Source: Paracoccaceae bacterium
Lineage (GTDB): Bacteria > Pseudomonadota > Alphaproteobacteria > Rhodobacterales > Rhodobacteraceae
Length of the DNA: 6,280 bases
Direction of reading: 5' to 3'
NCBI GenBank assembly: GCA_020832725.1
Contig: JAFIEC010000262.1
Coordinates: 1-6,280 of the forward strand
In this document: one piece after another, positions 5,482-6,280 of the stretch
Layout of the letters: every line of letters starts with the position of its first letter
How positions within the stretch are numbered: the stretch's first letter is position 1
Program-made: the position numbers and the translations under genes
Notes under the pieces: generated by a model
The model's input: only the letters and a program-made list of their open reading frames with translations
What the model was told of the DNA's origin: nothing
Databases searched by the model: none

Positions 5482-6280
5482 ATGGATTCAGGCAAGGGCG
5501 CCGGTGGCGGCAGGCGGGCCGGCAAGATCGACAGCCAGGCTCTGGGGCTTGATATCGGGCTGGCCTTTGCGCGGTTCCTGACCGGTCGGGAGAACCTGCA
5601 TTATGGCGACTGGACGGGGCTTGCGCCCTGCGCCGCCAATCTTGGCGCGGCACAGGAGGCCTATACCGAGCGGCTGTTCTCGTGGCTGCCCAAGGCCTCC
5701 GGCCTGCGCATCCTCGATATCGGCGGCGGCGCGGGCGAGACTGCGCGCAAGCTGATTGCGGCAGGCCACGAGGTGGAGATCGTGATCCCCTCGCCCTTTC
5801 TGGCCGGGCGCTGCCGCGAGAATGCTCCGGGTGCCATTGTGCACGAGGCGCGCTTCGAGGAACTTGCGCCCCGGCCCCTCTTTGACGTCGCGCTGTTCTC
5901 CGAGAGCTTCCAGTATGTTCCTCTGGAGCAGGGCCTTGCGCTGGCCATGCGCTGGATCGTGCCGGGTGGTCGCATCCTGGTGGCCGATTGCTTTCGCACA
6001 CCGGAGTATGATGCCGTCGGGGGCGGGCAGGTGGGCGGGGGCCATCCGCTGGCGGCCTTCTGCGCCGAGGTTGCGGCGCGTGGCCTGCGCTGTCTGCGCG
6101 AGGACGACATCACCGAGGCGGTCGCCCCCACTGTCGATGTGGAACAGGCCTTCTACAACGTGCTGGGCCATTCCGCTGCGCGCATCGATGCCGAACTGGC
6201 CCGTGCCCGGCCGCTTTTGCGGCGGGGGCTGGCGGCGATGTATCGTGCCCTGCTGACCCGTCGCCGCCGTGATCGGCTGG
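5482..6280 (+). CDS. Class I SAM-dependent methyltransferase, N-terminal part (3' end outside window)
   Basis: An open frame of 266 codons runs to the window edge without a stop. After a Gly/Arg/Lys-rich N-terminus comes GRENLHYGDWTGL, a segment like the NLHYGYW region of tocopherol-type and related small-molecule methyltransferases. SAM-binding motif I is ILDIGGGAGE at residues 77-86. The second strand reads VEIVIPSPFLAGR, lacking the acidic residue that often contacts the SAM ribose but similar to the ITLSP pattern in tocopherol/cyclopropane-type enzymes. Motif IV is FDVALFSESFQYVP, and the later GGRILVADCFRTPEY fits the Methyltransf_11-like fold. The end (RARPLLRRGLAAMYRALLTRRRRDRL) is strongly basic and helical. 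The substrate is unknown; a small metabolite or lipid-like acceptor is more likely than RNA or DNA, judging only by family resemblance. The gap before it suggests it may be a separate transcription unit from rppH. Confidence 0.8.
   Translation, partial: MDSGKGAGGGRRAGKIDSQALGLDIGLAFARFLTGRENLHYGDWTGLAPCAANLGAAQEAYTERLFSWLPKASGLRILDIGGGAGETARKLIAAGHEVEIVIPSPFLAGRCRENAPGAIVHEARFEELAPRPLFDVALFSESFQYVPLEQGLALAMRWIVPGGRILVADCFRTPEYDAVGGGQVGGGHPLAAFCAEVAARGLRCLREDDITEAVAPTVDVEQAFYNVLGHSAARIDAELARARPLLRRGLAAMYRALLTRRRRDRL

Noticed and set aside
5378..5581. A 67-residue reading frame after rppH
   Set aside because: No ribosome binding site or recognisable motif, and its second half overlaps the methyltransferase start in another frame.
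5488..6171. A 227-codon minus-strand reading frame opposite the methyltransferase
   Set aside because: The + strand frame has clear SAM-binding motifs and a GGAGG ribosome binding site. The antisense product shows no domain and is explained by codon bias.

Overview
The window is a dense, very G+C-rich stretch of a bacterial chromosome with every gene on the + strand. Its protein sequences and gene order look alphaproteobacterial, most likely Rhodobacteraceae (Paracoccus/Rhodobacter-like). That placement comes from recognising family sequences, not from a database search. I see no mobile element, RNA gene, CRISPR array or foreign-looking island. This is an ordinary housekeeping locus with one real anomaly.

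Layout from left to right: the 3' end of rsfS (ribosomal silencing factor), then rlmH (23S rRNA pseudouridine-1915 methyltransferase), then gpmI (cofactor-independent phosphoglycerate mutase, with a frameshift near its 3' end). These are followed by an EnvC-like murein hydrolase activator, a CtpA-type S41 processing protease, rppH (RNA 5' pyrophosphohydrolase), a 107-base gap, and the 5' part of a class I SAM-dependent methyltransferase that runs off the right edge.

The genes are packed tightly: 17 bases between rsfS and rlmH, 57 between rlmH and gpmI, a 4-base ATGA overlap between gpmI and envC, 6 between envC and ctpA, and 16 between ctpA and rppH. A single transcript could cover all six. 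They group into ribosome maturation/silencing (rsfS, rlmH), glycolysis (gpmI), envelope remodelling (EnvC-like activator plus CtpA) and mRNA turnover (rppH). The gpmI-envC pairing also occurs in E. coli (gpmM-envC), so it is an old arrangement.

The anomaly is in gpmI at 2298-2319: ten G, one C, then eleven G. Upstream of it gpmI reads in one frame; downstream, its conserved C-terminus reads in the frame one base later and ends at the TGA at 2414-2416. As written, gpmI misses its stop and reads into envC, which is in the same frame, giving a spurious 905-residue fusion. A homopolymer length error is the simplest explanation, but a variable G-tract is worth testing. A second small curiosity is a 7-bp all-G/C hairpin whose loop contains the upstream candidate start codon of rppH.
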